Source: Shewanella sp. Choline-02u-19 (GTDB taxonomy: Bacteria; Pseudomonadota; Gammaproteobacteria; Enterobacterales; Shewanellaceae). From it: DNA of 64,000 nt. Under the pieces are notes generated by a model. The model saw only the letters and a list, made by a program, of their open reading frames with translations, did no database searches and was not told the DNA's origin. A program made the position numbers and the translations under genes. Below, in pieces: positions 9,330-17,481 of the stretch; position 1 is the stretch's first letter; the number at the start of each line of letters is the position of its first letter. Where the stretch lies: contig NZ_PJBE01000012.1 in NCBI RefSeq assembly GCF_002836205.1, positions 1 through 64,000 on the forward strand, in the 5' to 3' direction.

Positions 9330-10007
9330 CTAATAATCTCTATCAACAATTGAAGTTTGGCCGCGTGTTATACCAGATCCTGATGGTTTTTGCACCAGAA
9401 TGAGATCGTTTGCCGCAAATAATAGCTTAAAACCGGCATTATTAGCCAGATATTTGAAACTTTGTTGTTGATAGAAGCTAACGTGGGTGATGTTATTTTT
9501 GTGGTGCCATTTATCAAATCCGTCGAGATCGGTCAGTAATGGCGTATTAATCGCAATCCAGCCGCCAGGTTTGACTAACTCACACAGTAGTCTCCACTCT
9601 TTGTAGGGAAACCTGAAATGCTCAAAAACACGATAACAGCAGATGAAATCGTATTGCTGTTTTAGCTGTCTATTCCAAGGTGCTAGGCTAGGGTCATATT
9701 GATTAATTATATGGCCACGCTCTGTCACCCTTTGCAAGCTCTTGGGATCTAAGGTTCTGCCGAAATTAAGACCGAGTAATGATTGTCCGCTTGTTTCGCA
9801 TTGAGACACTAAATCAAACAGGAATTGTGAGAGTAATTTGTGTTTGTTGTTAGCGAGGCGATACTTTTGTCGTTCGGCATTGGGTGGCAAATGCGAGTTG
9901 GCGTCAGCAAATACTAGTTCACATTGGTGACAACGATATAAACTGCGCTTTTTATTTTCATAGAATAGTTGGCTATTGCTACTCAAGCACAACGGGCATC
10001 GACGCAT
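9330..10007 (-). CDS. SAM-dependent methyltransferase with N-terminal zinc ribbon
   Basis: A predicted cytoplasmic methyltransferase of 225 residues. The N-terminus has a rubredoxin-like metal knuckle pair, Cys4-x2-Cys7 and Cys26-x2-Cys29. A class I methyltransferase-like domain follows, with YDFICCYRVFEHF and LVKPGGWIAINTPL matching motifs of the UbiE/Methyltransf_23 type; the glycine-rich SAM loop is weak (LLGLNFGR). The substrate is unknown. I chose the ATG at 10007 because GGGAG lies 7 nt before it; an alternative ATG at 10025 lacks such a site. It is 45 bp upstream of yihI on the same strand. Confidence 0.75.
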   Translation of the reverse strand: MRRCPLCLSSNSQLFYENKKRSLYRCHQCELVFADANSHLPPNAERQKYRLANNKHKLLSQFLFDLVSQCETSGQSLLGLNFGRTLDPKSLQRVTERGHIINQYDPSLAPWNRQLKQQYDFICCYRVFEHFRFPYKEWRLLCELVKPGGWIAINTPLLTDLDGFDKWHHKNNITHVSFYQQQSFKYLANNAGFKLLFAANDLILVQKPSGSGITRGQTSIVDRDY

Positions 10008-10756
10008 AAAACGACTCCCTCTCAAATTAATGCATTAAAGATATTGAAACCGAAAGAGACTGATAAAAACGTGGTGCTACGCTAAATGGCGAACTAAGAG
10101 TATGAATTGATAGCAAGATATAAACCAATTTTTAAAGGGTCTTTAGCCAGTATATACCCGTTCTCCCTGAAGATGCAGGAATCAGTGGGAGTTTAATGAG
10201 GTTTAATCAAAGCATTGATTGCAAGTAATGGTCGCTCCCTTGATAAAATCAATAATGTTGAGTAAACCCCACTCTTTATATAAAAGCATCCCGATCGTAG
10301 AAGGCGTTGTGCAAGCCCACTTTGTTGTTGCATTAACTTAAAAGGGAATAACCATTTCTATATTAATGCGTCTAGAATTGAACTCGCACACCGCCTCTGA
10401 AACGAGCACCTTCAAGTAGAATGGCTATATACCCAAGTGAGTTTAAAATGCTTGTTTCAGAGCGCAACGTAAGATAGCCGGATAAGGCAGTGCAGTGTTC
10501 CTAAGGGGCTCTCGAAGAGCAAGGCGAGAAGTCATCTGCTCTTGTATTCTTTATCGATAAGCAAAGATTTTAAATTCGAATATCCAGAACGGCTATTTCA
10601 TGAAGACAGTCACGGACGGAAAGTCGTTAATCCTGGGCCATTATCGAGCTTGAATCCAGGCCTGCTCAACATAGTGAACCCTGTATTTCGACGTTGTTTG
10701 ACTGTAACGCGAGGAAATTTGAATGGAATACAGTGAATCGGCTTTTTTGAGCAATA
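10008..10756. other. Intergenic region with repeat relics
   Basis: About 750 bp between the methyltransferase gene and the 3' end of the CsrB/C-like RNA. It contains the core of the MITE-like repeat (10327-10382) and repeat-like sequence up to ~10560. Two short overlapping frames on opposite strands (10542-10795) have no convincing start, motif or composition and are not called genes. Confidence 0.55.
10327..10382 (+). repeat. Degenerate core of the MITE-like repeat
   Basis: This stretch matches the inner part of the elements at 18336 and 36764: GTTGCAT..., then CTTAAAAGGGAATAACCATTTCT, then AATGCG.CTAGAATTGAA. The terminal inverted repeats are not present here, so it is a remnant. Confidence 0.7.
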
Positions 10757-11190
10757 AAAAAGGCGACAGATAAACTGTCGCCTATAAAAGTGCAATTAGC
10801 ACCAATTCTTATTTCAAGTATCCATACTTGCTAGTGACGATCCCGGTCAATATCCATCTTATTTTTTGATTGCTTTCCATGCAATTATTTTAGTTTTTGG
10901 TCTTCATGACACTTTATTGTTAATCCTGTTGTCTTCCTGACCACAGTTTCCGTAGATGGTCTTTATGACACATCTCAATTCATCGTCTATCAATGACGCC
11001 TAAGTAACCATCCATGTTAGTTGTATCTAAGTATCTTCCAGTGATAACAAGCTTCCAGCGAGTGCATCCTAAGCAATTAGCTTCCTATGCCAATGTTTGT
11101 ATCCTACAAACATTCTCCTATTTATGCGTGTTTCTCTGAACGTAAGGGTAAATGCTAAATAGCGCTTTGGCCTTCCTAACCAAAATCCTT
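10757..11190 (-). ncRNA. CsrB/CsrC-type small RNA that would titrate CsrA
   Basis: Read on the minus strand, this region has 16 GGA motifs within 368 nt (10821-11188), many as AGGAAG, AGGATG or TGGAAG, the signature of CsrA-sequestering RNAs. Several sit exactly in hairpin loops: GTTTGTA-GGA-TACAAAC (11095-11111) and CAAGTA-TGGA-TACTTG (10815-10830). The 3' end is a terminator AGGCGACAG/CTGTCGCCT (10761-10783) whose T-run lies only on the minus side. E. coli csrC lies at the same place, between yihI and engB. The 5' end is uncertain: a TTGACA-N17-TTTAAT promoter at 11379-11407 would add ~180 nt. Confidence 0.85.
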
Positions 11191-11378
11191 ACTAAAATTC
11201 TTACGACCTGGATTTCAAACAGAAATCTCTACTCTTATTATTATTAGTGAGTGGTCTTAATCATATTATTATTATGTCGTTAATTTATTCTTATATCTTA
11301 AATGTATAGATACCGAAATCTGAAAGTTATTATTAAAAGTTTTGTACTAACAGTTGGGTTCATCTCGGTACGGGGCTC

Positions 11379-11407
11379 ATTAAACCGAAATCTGTGATCG
11401 CTGTCAA
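11379..11407 (-). promoter_or_regulatory. Sigma-70 promoter, probably for the Csr-type RNA
   Basis: On the minus strand TTGACA (11407-11402) and TTTAAT (11384-11379) are separated by exactly 17 bp. A perfect 12-bp palindrome, GTTTACGTAAAC (11426-11437), lies upstream, centred near -60 relative to the inferred start at ~11372. No gene other than the Csr-type RNA lies downstream on this strand. A second promoter closer to 11190 cannot be excluded. Confidence 0.6.
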
Positions 11408-11455
11408 GTAAGTTTTTTAAGGGAAGTTTACGTAAACGTTAATCTTGTTAAATGA

Positions 11456-11480
11456 AAAAGGGCAGCTTTGCTGCCCTTTT
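11456..11480. terminator. Bidirectional terminator after cytochrome c4
   Basis: AAAAGGGCAGC (11456-11466), TTT loop, GCTGCCCTTTT (11470-11480). This perfect hairpin lies 16 bp past the cytochrome c4 stop and insulates it from the Csr-type RNA. Confidence 0.88.
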
Positions 11481-11495
11481 AGGATTAACTAATAT

Positions 11496-12116
11496 TTACT
11501 TAAGGCTTGATATATACTTAGATAATGCGTCCATATCGTCAGCATTTAGCTTTTTAGCGATGTCTTGCATCATGCCATTTAAGTCGTTGTTACGATTTGT
11601 ATCGTGGAACTTATTTAGTTGGATCTTGATATAATTAGCGTGTTGTCCGCTAAGATCAGGGAAGCCAGCAGCTTCAGAGCCTTTGCCTTCAGGTCCATGA
11701 CAAGCAATACATGCCGTGACGCCACGAGCGGAGTCACCACCCTTGTATAGCTGTTCACCTAAAGCAGGAACGTCTTTAACGTCGATCACTTGCTTTATTT
11801 GGCTTGAATAGAATGCAGCGACATCAGCGATGTCTTCATCGCTAAGCATCATTGCCATACCACCCATTATTGGATCGGCACGGCCTTCTTTACCACCTGA
11901 TTTAGCCGCACTGCGGAAATCATGTAGTTGCTTTTCGATATAGGTCGATTGTTGACCTGCAAGTTTAGGGTACATGTCTATCATGCTGTTGCCGTCAACG
12001 CCGTGACAAGCAGAACAAACAATGGTTTTAGTTTTTCCTGCTTCAGCATTACCTTCAGCCATTACTGGCGAAGATATTGTGACTAAAACAGACAGCGCAA
12101 GAGCTAACTTTTTCAT
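11496..12116 (-). CDS. Dihaem cytochrome c4
   Basis: A periplasmic dihaem electron carrier of 206 residues. It begins with a Sec signal peptide (cleavage after SSPVMA, residue 20) and has two CxxCH haem sites, Cys34-x2-Cys37-His38 and Cys136-x2-Cys139-His140, in two homologous halves typical of cytochrome c4. Methionine-rich segments (MGGMAMM; GMMQDI) supply the sixth ligands. Cytochrome c4 usually donates electrons to terminal oxidases. The frame is open further upstream to 12344, but the ATG at 12116 gives the signal peptide directly. It is divergent from engB, sharing a 169-bp promoter region. Confidence 0.93.
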   Translation of the reverse strand: MKKLALALSVLVTISSPVMAEGNAEAGKTKTIVCSACHGVDGNSMIDMYPKLAGQQSTYIEKQLHDFRSAAKSGGKEGRADPIMGGMAMMLSDEDIADVAAFYSSQIKQVIDVKDVPALGEQLYKGGDSARGVTACIACHGPEGKGSEAAGFPDLSGQHANYIKIQLNKFHDTNRNNDLNGMMQDIAKKLNADDMDALSKYISSLK

Positions 12117-12285
12117 AGCGTTCCAACTTCTTATTAAAATATTTGTCATGGGCTTACTAGGGAGACCCGCAAGCGTGATAAAATGTATTTTATGTGATCG
12201 AGGTAATATTTTACACGAAATTGTGAAAATGTAAGCAACTCTTCGATATTTAACAAAGTTAGTTGATAAAATTTTGGAGTTAATT

Positions 12286-12954
12286 GTGAGTGAATCTCGT
12301 ATCGATTTCCGTAAAGCTGAGTTTTTAATTAGTGCGCCAGACATCGCACACTTAAATGAATACCTGCCTGGTGATGTTGGGGTAGAGATAGCCTTTGCGG
12401 GTCGTTCGAACGCGGGTAAGTCTAGTGCGTTGAATCTATTAACGGAGCAGAAGATAGCCCGTACCAGTAAAACGCCTGGTCGTACTCAGCTCATCAACGT
12501 ATTTAAACTCGATAAGCATCGTCGTTTAGTGGATTTACCCGGTTATGGTTTTGCCCAAGTCCCTTTGGCGCTCAAGAAAAAATGGCAACTGGCGCTTGGT
12601 GAGTATTTACTCAAGCGTAATTGTTTAGGTGGCGTGGTCGTGTTGATGGATATTCGCCATCCGCTTAAAGATCTTGATATGCAAATGATCGAGTGGGCTG
12701 TAGAAAGCGACATTCCAGTTTTGGCACTGTTAACTAAGGCTGATAAGTTAGGCCAAAGTGACAGAATGAAGATGGTAAATGAAGTGCGTAAGAAGCTAAG
12801 TCATTTTGATGATGCGGTAAAAGTTGAACCGTTCTCATCGCTCAAAGGTATAGGTAAAAGCAAGGCCCTTGGTATTTTGGATGAATGGTGTAAGCCTGAA
12901 TGGTTGAAGCAACAGTTAGCGGTAGAAGCCGCAGACGAAGCTGATGGCGAGTAA
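12286..12954 (+). CDS. engB: Ribosome biogenesis GTPase EngB (YsxC/YihA)
   Basis: An essential GTPase for 50S subunit assembly, 222 residues. All G motifs are visible: G1 GRSNAGKSS, G2 region TSKTPGRTQ, G3 DLPGYGFA, G4 TKAD and G5 SSLKGIG. The start is taken as GTG at 12286, giving MSESRIDF, because TTTGGAG lies 7 nt before it; an upstream TTG at 12274 overlaps that site. It is followed by a terminator. The gene order engB - spf - polA is the conserved gammaproteobacterial arrangement. Confidence 0.95.
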   Translation: MSESRIDFRKAEFLISAPDIAHLNEYLPGDVGVEIAFAGRSNAGKSSALNLLTEQKIARTSKTPGRTQLINVFKLDKHRRLVDLPGYGFAQVPLALKKKWQLALGEYLLKRNCLGGVVVLMDIRHPLKDLDMQMIEWAVESDIPVLALLTKADKLGQSDRMKMVNEVRKKLSHFDDAVKVEPFSSLKGIGKSKALGILDEWCKPEWLKQQLAVEAADEADGE

Positions 12955-12975
12955 CGTCGAGGTTGTTGATTGATT

Positions 12976-13004
12976 AAAACGCTCCTATTTAGGGGCGTTT
13001 TTTT
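12976..13004 (+). terminator. Terminator after engB
   Basis: AAAACGCTCCT (12976-12986), ATTT loop, AGGGGCGTTTT (12991-13001) with one G-U pair, continuing into a T-run. It is 21 bp past the engB stop. Confidence 0.85.
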
Positions 13005-13037
13005 ATGGCTAGAATTGCCATAAGTCGATTTGAAAGC

Positions 13038-13143
13038 AAAAAAAAACCGACGGAATAAACCATCGGCGTAAATTAGCTCTTTTGGGGAGAAGCTAAATTC
13101 AACAAGACTCAAGACCTACCAACCTAAGTTGATAGCACTTAAT
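13038..13143 (-). ncRNA. Candidate structured small RNA downstream of Spot 42
   Basis: Minus-strand RNA of ~106 nt inferred from structure. Hairpin 1 is CTATCAAC-TTAG-GTTGGTAG (13114-13133). Hairpin 2 is TTAGCTT...GAGCTAA (13073-13096) with the C-rich loop CTCCCCAAAA. Hairpin 3 is CCGATGG-TTTATT-CCGTCGG (13047-13066), followed by nine U. Hairpins 1 and 3 each contain a G-U pair that would be an A-C mismatch on the other strand, so the RNA is minus-strand. A possible promoter is TATCAT at 13155-13150 with TTTAAA 17 bp upstream. I do not recognise the RNA. The C-rich loop could pair with Shine-Dalgarno sequences. Confidence 0.65.
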
Positions 13144-13206
13144 GAACCTATGATAACTCTTTTTTTGAGCGATTTAAAGTAATTACTCTAAAGTAAATTT
13201 TAGACG

Positions 13207-13321
13207 AAAAAAAGCCCCAGCAAATTAGATTTGCTGAGGCGCCATAATTTGGCAATTCACTTTAAATCAGTGAATTTAAAAAAGGTCTGAAAGATAGAAC
13301 ATCTTAACCTCTGTACCCTAC
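13207..13321 (-). ncRNA. spf: Spot 42 small RNA
   Basis: The RNA starts GTAGGGTACAGAGG and continues with AAGATGTTCTATC and TTTCAGACC, nearly identical to the 5' half of E. coli Spot 42. It ends in a terminator, CCTCAGCAAAT...ATTTGCTGGGG plus a U-run (T-tract at 13213-13207). The middle differs from E. coli, as expected for a distant relative. Spot 42 base-pairs with mRNAs, with Hfq, to repress catabolic genes, and is itself repressed by CRP-cAMP. It lies downstream of polA in the same direction, the conserved position. Confidence 0.96.
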
Positions 13322-13328
13322 GCAGAGA

Positions 13329-13400
13329 ATATTACCCTATTAACCGTATTATGAAAAACTGTTTTTGTAAAAAAGACACAATAATGTGATGAGGATCTCA
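13329..13400 (-). promoter_or_regulatory. spf promoter with CRP-like site
   Basis: On the minus strand a TAATAT -10 box (13334-13329) lies 7 nt before the predicted Spot 42 start at 13321. TGTGA-N6-TCTCA (13385-13400) matches 9 of 10 conserved CRP positions and is centred at about -71.5. CRP control of spf is established in E. coli; conservation here is inference. Confidence 0.65.
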
Positions 13401-13565
13401 AGGTTTGTTCAATAAAAACACATTAATTGATCTATATATTTCATATTACAGATTCAAAAACATAGGTTTATATTAGGCTTTTAACTGGATAATTATTTAG
13501 CGATTAATGTGGAGGCGTTATTAAAGGGGGCTTGGGTTGGTGATTTTGCTCGCATAGACTAATAA
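13401..13565. other. polA-spf spacer, remainder
   Basis: Between the CRP-like site and the polA terminator I see only A/T-rich sequence without ORFs, repeats or hairpins that I can support. The whole gap between the spf start and the polA stop is about 300 bp. Confidence 0.5.
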
Positions 13566-13597
13566 TTTCAGTTGGTTGCCGAGACAACCAACTGAAA
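13566..13597 (-). terminator. Hairpin after polA
   Basis: TTTCAGTTGGTTG (13566-13578) and CAACCAACTGAAA (13585-13597) form a perfect 13-bp stem with a 6-nt loop, 26 bp past the polA stop. The tail is A/T-rich but not a pure U-run, so termination may be partial. Confidence 0.65.
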
Positions 13598-13623
13598 AAT
13601 GACTGTAACTGAGCTTAGGTTAC

Positions 13624-16377
13624 TTAATGTGCTTGTTCCCAGTTGTCGCCTACACCAGCTTCTGCGAGTAATTCGACATCGAGCTTGGCGGCTGCAGCCA
13701 TTAACTGACAGACTTTGACTTTTAGTGTCTCTGCTTGCGCTGCATCTACCTCAAATACCAATTCATCGTGCACTTGCATGATCATGGTTATCTCACCTTG
13801 AGTCTCCGTTTCAATCCATTTGGCAACATCGATCATGGCTTTCTTAATAATATCGGCAGCTGTTCCTTGCATCGGCGCATTAATCGCTGCACGTTCTGCA
13901 GCTTGTCTGCGCATGGCATTGCGGTCCTTAATGGCCGGTAAATATAGACGACGGCCGTACAGAGTCGACACATAACCGAGATCTGCTGCTATGGCGCGCG
14001 TTTCTTCCATATACTTCAGCACACCTGGATAGCGCTTAAAGTAGGTGTCGATATAAAGCTGTGCTTCTGCGCGTGGGATATCAAGTTGTTTGGCTAAGCC
14101 AAAAGCTGACATGCCATAGATTAGACCAAAGTTAACCGCTTTAGCGCGACGACGCTGATCGGTGGTGACTTCACTGAAATCAACATTGAATACTTCTGCT
14201 GCAGTAGCTTTATGAATATCTTTGCCTGCAGCAAAGGCGGTCAGCAGGCCTTTATCTTGAGACAAATGCGCCATGATGCGTAGTTCGATTTGCGAGTAAT
14301 CGGCTGCGAGAATCTTTTTCCCTGCCGGGGCTATAAACGCGTGGCGAATACGGCGACCCTCTTCTGTTCTAATCGGAATATTCTGCAAGTTTGGCTCACT
14401 AGACGATAAGCGACCAGTGGCAGCGTTGGCTTGATGGTAACTGGTGTGGACTCGCCCTGTTTTGGCATTAACCATCAAAGGCAGCTTGTCAGTATAAGTG
14501 CTCTTTAGTTTTGCCAGGCTACGATGCTCAAGAATAATCTTTGGCAGAGGGTAGTCTAATGCGAGTTCAACCAGTACCTCTTCAGCTGTTGAAGGCGCAC
14601 CTTTAGGCGTTTTCTTTAAGATAGGGTAGCCGAGTTTCTCGAAAAACAGCTCTTGTAGCTGTTTCGGTGAGGCAAGGTTAAAAGGCTGGCCAGCAATCTC
14701 ATGCGCTTTACTTTGAAGCTCATCTATTTTTCGGGCGAGCTCTTCACTTTGCTGCCCTAACAACATGCTATCAATAAGCACACCTTGGCGCTCAATGGTC
14801 GATAGAATATCAATTAACGGCAGCTCAATATCAGTAAAGACACTGGCTAACTCAGGCTGCTTTTCTAGTCGAGGCCACAAATGTTGATGAAGTCTTAGCG
14901 TAATATCTGCATCTTCAGCTGCGTAAGGTGCTGCAACCTCAAGTGGAACTTGGTTAAAGGTGATCTGTTTTACGCCTTTGCCGGCAATCTCTTCGAAGCT
15001 AATGTTTTTATGACCAAGATACTTAAGGGCTAAGTCGTCCATGTTGTGCTTTGTGGCTACAGAGTTAAACACGTATGACTCAAGCATGGTATCGAACTGT
15101 ACGCCGCGTAAGGTGATGCCTGCATTAGCGAAAATGCTGATGTCATACTTGAGGTTTTGACCGACCTTCTTGATGGCATCGTTTTCTAACAAAGGCGTTA
15201 ACTTTGCAAACACCATTGCTTTATCGAGCTGCTCAGGCGCATCAATATAATCGTGTGCTAACGGCAAGTAAGCGGCTTTGCCTGCTTCAATGGCAAAGGA
15301 TATACCGACAAGTTCAGCTTCCATATAATTGAGGCTGGTTGTTTCAGTATCGATGGCGATAAGCTCTGCTTTACTAAGCTTTTCTAACCAGCCATCGAGC
15401 TGTTCAACCGTTAGAATTGTGTCATATTCGGCGGTGATGTCTTGCTTTACCACTACTTCATCAGTGTTATCGCTTGCTGCTGTTGAACTTGATTTATTAT
15501 CCAAGACTTCAGCTAACCAGCGCTTAAACTCCATTTCGCCATAGCACTTAATTAACTCATCTTTGTTTGCTGGCTCAATGTCCATCTTGCGCCAGTCTTG
15601 TTCAAGCTCTACATCGAGCTTAATGGTGGCGAGCTCATAACTTAACTTGAGAATATCGCCATGCTCAATAATCTTAGCTGGCATTGTTTTTGAGCCGCGA
15701 AAACCAAGCGCAGGCATTTTTTCTGGTGCCGCTAGAATATTAGCGACTGAACCAACGCCGGTTAACATGGCTAAAGCCGTTTTCTCACCCACGCCAGGCA
15801 GACCGGGAATATTATCGGCCTTATCACCCTGTAGCGCGAGCAGGTCAATAATGAGCTCTGGGCCCACACCAAACTTTTCAGTGACCTCAGCTGGTCCCAT
15901 TATGGTATTAGTCATGGTATTGATCAGGGTGACATTTTCGTCAACCAGTTGCGCCATATCTTTATCACCAGTACTGATTAATACGGCACGCCCCTCTTTA
16001 CTTGCTTGAGTGGCAATCGTACCGATAACATCATCAGCTTCAACACCCGAAATACACACGAGCGGCAATCCTAGGGCTTTAATGAGTTTATGTAAGGGGG
16101 CTATCTGGCTACGAAGATCATCAGGCATTGGCGGACGCTGCGCCTTATATTCCGAATACATGTCGTTACGGAATGTTTTACCCTTTGCATCAAAAATAAC
16201 TGCCATTTGGCTAGGTTTATATTGATTTAAAAGGCTGCGAAGCATGTTGATCACACCATATACTGCACCAGTTGCTTCACCTTTAGAGTTAGTCAAATGA
16301 GGCGGAGAATAATAGGCGCGGTAAAGGTAAGAAGAACCATCCACAAGAACTAAAGGGTTGTCGGCAATTTTAGGCAT
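13624..16377 (-). CDS. polA: DNA polymerase I
   Basis: A 917-residue enzyme for Okazaki fragment processing and repair. Domains: 5'-3' exonuclease (about 1-290, VDGSSYLYRAY, GVEADDVIGT, GDKDMAQLV), 3'-5' exonuclease (about 320-510, with DTET and the later YAAEDAD retained, so proofreading looks intact), and the polymerase domain (DYSQIELR motif A, RRRAKAVNFGLIYG O-helix, QVHDELVFEV motif C). The C-terminus NWEQAH matches E. coli NWDQAH. The start is placed at 16377 (MPKIADNPLVLVDGSS), which aligns with E. coli; 14 extra codons upstream are open but not conserved. Confidence 0.97.
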   Translation of the reverse strand: MPKIADNPLVLVDGSSYLYRAYYSPPHLTNSKGEATGAVYGVINMLRSLLNQYKPSQMAVIFDAKGKTFRNDMYSEYKAQRPPMPDDLRSQIAPLHKLIKALGLPLVCISGVEADDVIGTIATQASKEGRAVLISTGDKDMAQLVDENVTLINTMTNTIMGPAEVTEKFGVGPELIIDLLALQGDKADNIPGLPGVGEKTALAMLTGVGSVANILAAPEKMPALGFRGSKTMPAKIIEHGDILKLSYELATIKLDVELEQDWRKMDIEPANKDELIKCYGEMEFKRWLAEVLDNKSSSTAASDNTDEVVVKQDITAEYDTILTVEQLDGWLEKLSKAELIAIDTETTSLNYMEAELVGISFAIEAGKAAYLPLAHDYIDAPEQLDKAMVFAKLTPLLENDAIKKVGQNLKYDISIFANAGITLRGVQFDTMLESYVFNSVATKHNMDDLALKYLGHKNISFEEIAGKGVKQITFNQVPLEVAAPYAAEDADITLRLHQHLWPRLEKQPELASVFTDIELPLIDILSTIERQGVLIDSMLLGQQSEELARKIDELQSKAHEIAGQPFNLASPKQLQELFFEKLGYPILKKTPKGAPSTAEEVLVELALDYPLPKIILEHRSLAKLKSTYTDKLPLMVNAKTGRVHTSYHQANAATGRLSSSEPNLQNIPIRTEEGRRIRHAFIAPAGKKILAADYSQIELRIMAHLSQDKGLLTAFAAGKDIHKATAAEVFNVDFSEVTTDQRRRAKAVNFGLIYGMSAFGLAKQLDIPRAEAQLYIDTYFKRYPGVLKYMEETRAIAADLGYVSTLYGRRLYLPAIKDRNAMRRQAAERAAINAPMQGTAADIIKKAMIDVAKWIETETQGEITMIMQVHDELVFEVDAAQAETLKVKVCQLMAAAAKLDVELLAEAGVGDNWEQAH

Positions 16378-16763
16378 ATTAGGTATTCGTTTATCGCATT
16401 TCGATGATGGCGCTAGCATGCCATATCAAGGCTGTTTCAGCCACGGATAAATATTAGAGAGCCTGTGGATAACTCTGTGCATGGAACAGGCAAACTTAAA
16501 TTCACTGATTTCTATCAGTAAAACTGATAAGACATAAGTGATTGAAAATTAGCTATTAAATCTAATTGTGTGAAGTGGGTGCTATTTTAGATAATTAAAC
16601 TATAAATGTGGACTTTTTATTTTAGCTCGCATTACAAACCTATTCCTTGGTCAAATAATCACCGTTTGATAAAGTGCAGTGATAACTTAGCACGATAATT
16701 AATCTGATCAAGTGCTTCGTTGCACTTTTGTTAAAACAATATGATATATAAATGGAGATTTTA
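16378..16763. other. polA-elbB divergent intergenic region
   Basis: A gap of 386 bp between divergent polA and elbB. It must hold both promoters. It is A/T-rich with no ORF, repeat or strong hairpin that I can support. Confidence 0.5.
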
Positions 16764-17417
16764 ATGAAAAAAGTCGCAGTTCTTTTAAGTGGTAGTGGTG
16801 TTTTCGATGGTGTGGAGCTGCATGAATCGGTTTTAACCTTACTGGAGATTGCTCGTTCTGGCGCTAGTTACCAATGTTTTGCGCCTGACATCGCTCAGTT
16901 ACATGTCGTCAATCATCTTACAGGTGAAGTTGATGAAGCCGATAATCGCAATGTGTTAGTGGAGTCGGCACGAATTGCTCGTGGCGATGTGAAGCCGGTT
17001 GCTGATCTTAATGTTGACGAATTCGTGGCGTTAATTATTCCGGGTGGTTTTGGTGCGGCTAAAAACCTGTGTAACTTTGCTTTAGCCGGGGCCGATCATA
17101 TTATTGAACCCAGTGTAAAACAATTCATTAGTCAGTTTACTCAGGCTAAAAAGCCCGTTGGCTTTATGTGTATCTCACCCGTCATGATCCCGCAGTGTTA
17201 TGAAGCTGGTGTGGTCGGCACCATAGGATCTGATGTTGGCACCGCTGCAGCGTTTGAAAAGCAAGGAGGAGTCCATCAGGTGGCTCTGGTTGATGGTATT
17301 GTTGTCGATGAGATCAACAAGGTGGTGAGCACGCCCGCTTATATGCTTGCGGACAATATAGTCGATGCGCATAACGGCATCACTAAGCTGGTGGCGAGAG
17401 TGTTAAGTATGGCTTAA
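16764..17417 (+). CDS. elbB: Isoprenoid biosynthesis glyoxalase ElbB (DJ-1/PfpI-like)
   Basis: A 217-residue protein of the DJ-1/PfpI fold, the same length as E. coli ElbB. It matches the family start KKVAVLLSGSGVFDGVELHE, the loop IPGGFGAAKNL and the nucleophile region GFMCISP. ElbB proteins have weak glyoxalase activity in vitro and are linked to early isoprenoid synthesis; the in vivo role is unsettled. The ATG at 16764 is preceded by TGGAG at good spacing; four more codons upstream are open. It is convergent with glpG. Confidence 0.93.
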   Translation: MKKVAVLLSGSGVFDGVELHESVLTLLEIARSGASYQCFAPDIAQLHVVNHLTGEVDEADNRNVLVESARIARGDVKPVADLNVDEFVALIIPGGFGAAKNLCNFALAGADHIIEPSVKQFISQFTQAKKPVGFMCISPVMIPQCYEAGVVGTIGSDVGTAAAFEKQGGVHQVALVDGIVVDEINKVVSTPAYMLADNIVDAHNGITKLVARVLSMA

Positions 17418-17429
17418 TCATAATATTGG

Positions 17430-17458
17430 GCTTATACCCGAGTGGCGTGGGTATAAGC
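17430..17458. terminator. Hairpin between convergent elbB and glpG
   Basis: GCTTATACCC (17430-17439) and GGGTATAAGC (17449-17458) form a perfect 10-bp stem, followed on the plus strand by ATTTTC. It may serve both convergent genes. Confidence 0.6.
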
Positions 17459-17481
17459 ATTTTCAGCAAGGCAAGATTAAG

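Noticed and set aside
10542..10795. Two overlapping small frames on opposite strands
   Set aside because: Low-complexity, no ribosome site, and the minus one runs into the terminator of the Csr-type RNA.
12801..13112. Minus-strand frame of 103 codons
   Set aside because: It overlaps engB antisense and the structured RNA at 13038-13143; the RNA structure explains the region better.
17430..17458. ATACCC hairpin considered as a member of the MITE-like repeat
   Set aside because: It lacks the TIR and core sequences; the position between convergent genes fits a terminator.
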